A stretch of DNA of 7,193 nt from CAYMJM01 sp964391325 (lineage in GTDB: Bacteria; Patescibacteriota; Dojkabacteria; B142; JAFGMG01), in the NCBI GenBank assembly GCA_964391325.1, contig CAYMJM010000031.1:1-7193 (forward strand), given 5' to 3'. Under the pieces are notes generated by a model, which worked only from the letters and a program-made list of their open reading frames with translations, ran no database searches and was not told the origin of the DNA. Made by a program: the position numbers and the translations under genes. Positions within the stretch are counted from its first letter, which is position 1. The number at the start of each line of letters is the position of its first letter. Shown piece by piece: positions 5,524 to 7,193 of the stretch.

Positions 5524-6549
5524 ATGTCTTCAAGTATTCTAGTTACAGGGGGCGCTGGATTTATCGGTTCAAACTTCATCCACTACTGGATTGAGAAACA
5601 CCCAGAAGATAGAATTGTAAATCTAGATAAACTCACTTATGCAGGAAACCCGGAATCTCTCAAAGATATTGCAGACAATCCAAATTATCTGTTTATCCAG
5701 GGAGATATAACTGATTACGACTTGGTTGAGTCAACAATTAAAGCAAACAATATTGACCTCATAGTGCATTTTGCTGCAGAGAGTCATGTAGATAGAAGCA
5801 TTGAAGGGCCAGCAGTTTTTATTCAGACCAATGTAGTTGGCACACAAGTGCTGCTGGATGCTGCAAGAAATAATGGAAATATAAGATTTCACCATATCTC
5901 AACTGACGAAGTTTTTGGAAGTCTGAAACTGGACTCTAAAGAGAAGTTTAATGAGAGAACGCCTTATGATCCACGGAGCCCTTACTCTGCATCCAAGGCA
6001 GCATCAGACCATCTGGTCCGAGCATACCATGAGACATATGAACTACCTGTAACTATTTCAAATTGCTCTAATAATTACGGTCCTTATCATTTTCCAGAGA
6101 AGTTAATTCCTTTAATTATAACACGTGCACTCAATAACGAGCAGATTCCAGTTTACGGGAATGGCTTACAAGTACGAGACTGGATTCATGTAAGAGATCA
6201 TGCGCATGGCATTGAGCTGATAATTGAGAAAGGAAGGATTGGCGAAACTTATTTGCTTGGAGGTAATGGGGAAAGGCGCAATATTGATATAATCAAAAAA
6301 ATACTACAGATTCTTGACAAGCCAGAAGACTTAATAATGCATGTCGGAGATAGAAAGGGTCATGACAAAAGATATGCTATTGATTACTCAAAAGCTCAAG
6401 CCGAACTCGGATTTGAACCAGAAAAATCTCTTGACGAGTGGCTTGGTGATACAGTCAAGTGGTTCCAGGACAATGAGTGGTGGTGGAAACCCCTGAAAAA
6501 AGAAGCAGATAAAATAGCGGATAAATATTTAGCGAATCCGCTGAAGTAA
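5524..6549 (+). CDS. rfbB: dTDP-glucose 4,6-dehydratase
   Basis: Converts dTDP-D-glucose to dTDP-4-keto-6-deoxy-D-glucose using bound NAD, the committed step towards dTDP-rhamnose and other deoxysugars. Also named rmlB. An extended SDR of 341 residues, within the family range. GGAGFIGS (9-16) binds NAD, and NLDKLTYAGNPESL (33-46) is a strong RmlB signature. HFAAESHVDRSI (82-93) is followed by the catalytic STDEVFG (126-132) with Asp128 and Glu129, and by Tyr154 and Lys158 in SPYSASK (152-158). NCSNNYGPYHFPEKLIPL (180-197) and RDWIHVRDHAHGI (218-230) form the sugar-nucleotide pocket, and GDRKGHDKRYAID (275-287) is the usual dTDP-side motif. The start at 5524 places GGAGFIGS where it normally falls; no Shine-Dalgarno sequence is seen. 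The product feeds the RmlC-like and RmlD proteins encoded upstream. The gene is the last on the + strand before a convergent gene. Confidence 0.95.
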   Translation: MSSSILVTGGAGFIGSNFIHYWIEKHPEDRIVNLDKLTYAGNPESLKDIADNPNYLFIQGDITDYDLVESTIKANNIDLIVHFAAESHVDRSIEGPAVFIQTNVVGTQVLLDAARNNGNIRFHHISTDEVFGSLKLDSKEKFNERTPYDPRSPYSASKAASDHLVRAYHETYELPVTISNCSNNYGPYHFPEKLIPLIITRALNNEQIPVYGNGLQVRDWIHVRDHAHGIELIIEKGRIGETYLLGGNGERRNIDIIKKILQILDKPEDLIMHVGDRKGHDKRYAIDYSKAQAELGFEPEKSLDEWLGDTVKWFQDNEWWWKPLKKEADKIADKYLANPLK

Positions 6550-6579
6550 CCGTCAGTTCTCAATATATTTTTCTGCCTT

Positions 6580-6698
6580 GTTCTCGATATACCTCGTAAA
6601 ACGGGGCTACTCGAAATGACAGCAATACCCAGGCTTCCGGTTTGGATTAATATGTCAGTTCGAGTAGCCAGCCGGAGGCTGGCGTATCGAGAACGACA
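6580..6698. repeat. Second REPIN-like pair, same family as 999-1165
   Basis: Two units face opposite ways, left 6580-6621 and right 6653-6698, with a 31-base spacer. Read on the strand where each starts with TGTCA, both give TGTCA-(T/G)-TTCGAGTAGCC, a variable loop, then TATCGAGAAC. The right unit has a strong inner hairpin (GCCAGCC at 6667-6673 pairs with GGCTGGC at 6677-6683 around GGA). The left unit has a weaker one around TAAAA. The right unit and its flank at 6644-6664 are an exact inverted match to 1040-1060, tying this locus to the repeat before galE. It fills the gap between two convergent genes and may help end transcription from both sides, although neither side has a T-tract. Confidence 0.82.
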
Positions 6699-6704
6699 CT
6701 TCAC

Positions 6705-7193
6705 TCAAGCCGATCGAGTTCTAGCAAAAAGAGAATACCCGCCCAACGAAATCAGCATAATTATCAGATTCAATATAATATACCTCTCACACCAGTGACC
6801 GGTTGAGCACCCGCACCCTAAATACGAATGAACTAGCTGGGATACCACACCAAGCATTATTGGAACCAGCCATAGTTTACCTGGCATCTGTTTCAGCAGT
6901 GAAAACAAAACTGTAAATAATGACAAAATACCTTGAGCCAACAGAATTAACCACCACGGATAAGTGTTTTCACACTCAACCCCAAGAACATTCCCATTAG
7001 GACCTCGACTATCGGAAGCAGCATCCGGTTGAACAGAATCGTCCGTTTCTTCGGTCGATTCTCCCAAAATCAAATCGCCGAATACCATCTGCAAAACCCC
7101 GCCAACACCTCTATTATTACTCGTATTGCCGTTATTATTATTGTTACTGTTGTTATTATTACCTTCATTGCCTTCAGGAGCTGTACCACATTC
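6705..7193 (-). CDS. Asn-rich protein with C-terminal three-helix membrane domain (N-terminus outside window)
   Basis: The minus-strand frame is open to the right edge, giving 162 visible residues and a TGA stop, so this is the C-terminal part of a larger protein. Counted from the edge: an Asn/Gly/Ser-rich linker (9-32), an acidic stretch (about 45-62), then GNVLGVEC (67-74) leading into three hydrophobic segments at about 79-100, 107-126 and 138-156. Cysteines and histidines cluster between helices 2 and 3: His122, Cys127, Cys129, His133 and Cys135. The pattern of long flexible linker plus C-terminal helices suggests an exported domain tethered to the membrane. I have the impression that similar VLG-x-C-x-PWW tails occur in Candidate Phyla Radiation surface proteins, but this is from memory and unchecked. 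The TTG at 7094-7092 could serve as a start, but an open frame with coherent low-complexity sequence upstream argues against that. Function unknown. Confidence 0.68.
   Translation of the reverse strand, partial: ECGTAPEGNEGNNNNSNNNNNGNTSNNRGVGGVLQMVFGDLILGESTEETDDSVQPDAASDSRGPNGNVLGVECENTYPWWLILLAQGILSLFTVLFSLLKQMPGKLWLVPIMLGVVSQLVHSYLGCGCSTGHWCERYIILNLIIMLISLGGYSLFARTRSA
7111..7160 (-). repeat. Asn-codon low-complexity tract
   Basis: Mostly AAT/AAC codons on the minus strand, interrupted by Ser, Gly, Thr and one Asn-Gly pair. It is an imperfect trinucleotide tract that encodes the flexible linker before the membrane domain. Such tracts can change length by slippage without breaking the frame. 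Confidence 0.75.

Noticed and set aside
6667..6683. Intrinsic terminator between the convergent genes
   Set aside because: The GC hairpin is good, but no T-run follows on either strand, so I call it a repeat hairpin that may only assist termination.
6396..6704. Minus-strand frame of 102 codons across the end of rmlB and the repeat pair
   Set aside because: It overlaps the RmlB C-terminus and reads through both palindromic repeat units, so it is an artefact of repeat sequence.
6616..6798. Plus-strand frame of 60 codons after rmlB
   Set aside because: Its first half translates the repeat hairpin and its second half is opposite the membrane-protein gene; no family features.

Overview
The window is A+T-rich bacterial DNA carrying a nucleotide-sugar / cell-surface polysaccharide cluster. 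All three stop codons (TAA, TAG, TGA) end genes here, so UGA has not been reassigned. Only one internal start has anything like a Shine-Dalgarno sequence. These traits, together with an Asn-rich protein carrying a C-terminal membrane domain at the right edge, would fit a Candidate Phyla Radiation (Patescibacteria) lineage. That is inference: no rRNA or other phylogenetic marker is present, and other low-SD groups cannot be excluded.

Layout. Bases 2-514 hold the C-terminal part of a mannose-1-phosphate guanylyltransferase-like gene (cut by the left edge), followed after 8 bases by a four-helix GtrA-family membrane protein (523-993). A 235-base gap (994-1228) is mostly filled by a large inverted repeat with 30-bp perfect arms. 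Then come galE (1229-2212), an RmlC-like sugar epimerase (2261-2788), a second small cupin (2850-3251) and rmlD (3263-4159), all on the + strand with 11-61 base gaps. Two unrecognised genes follow (4208-5170 and 5262-5474), separated by a six-copy TGATA array and an A/T hairpin. rmlB (5524-6549) closes the + strand run. A second inverted pair of the same short palindromic repeat (6580-6698) lies between rmlB and a convergent minus-strand gene (6705-7193, cut by the right edge) that encodes an Asn-rich linker and three membrane helices.

How the genes fit together. RmlB, the RmlC-like cupin and RmlD are steps 2-4 of dTDP-L-rhamnose synthesis. RmlA (step 1) is not in the window. GalE would supply UDP-galactose-type sugars, the guanylyltransferase GDP-mannose, and GtrA-type proteins move lipid-linked sugars across the membrane. 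The set is a precursor supply module for a surface glycan. The second cupin and the two unknown genes inside the rhamnose set are what a standard rhamnose operon does not explain.

Limits. I see no defence system, CRISPR array, transposase or RNA gene. The most unusual items are the repeat family shared by the two intergenic regions, the unknown gene pair between rmlD and rmlB, and the C-terminal membrane domain of the right-edge protein.
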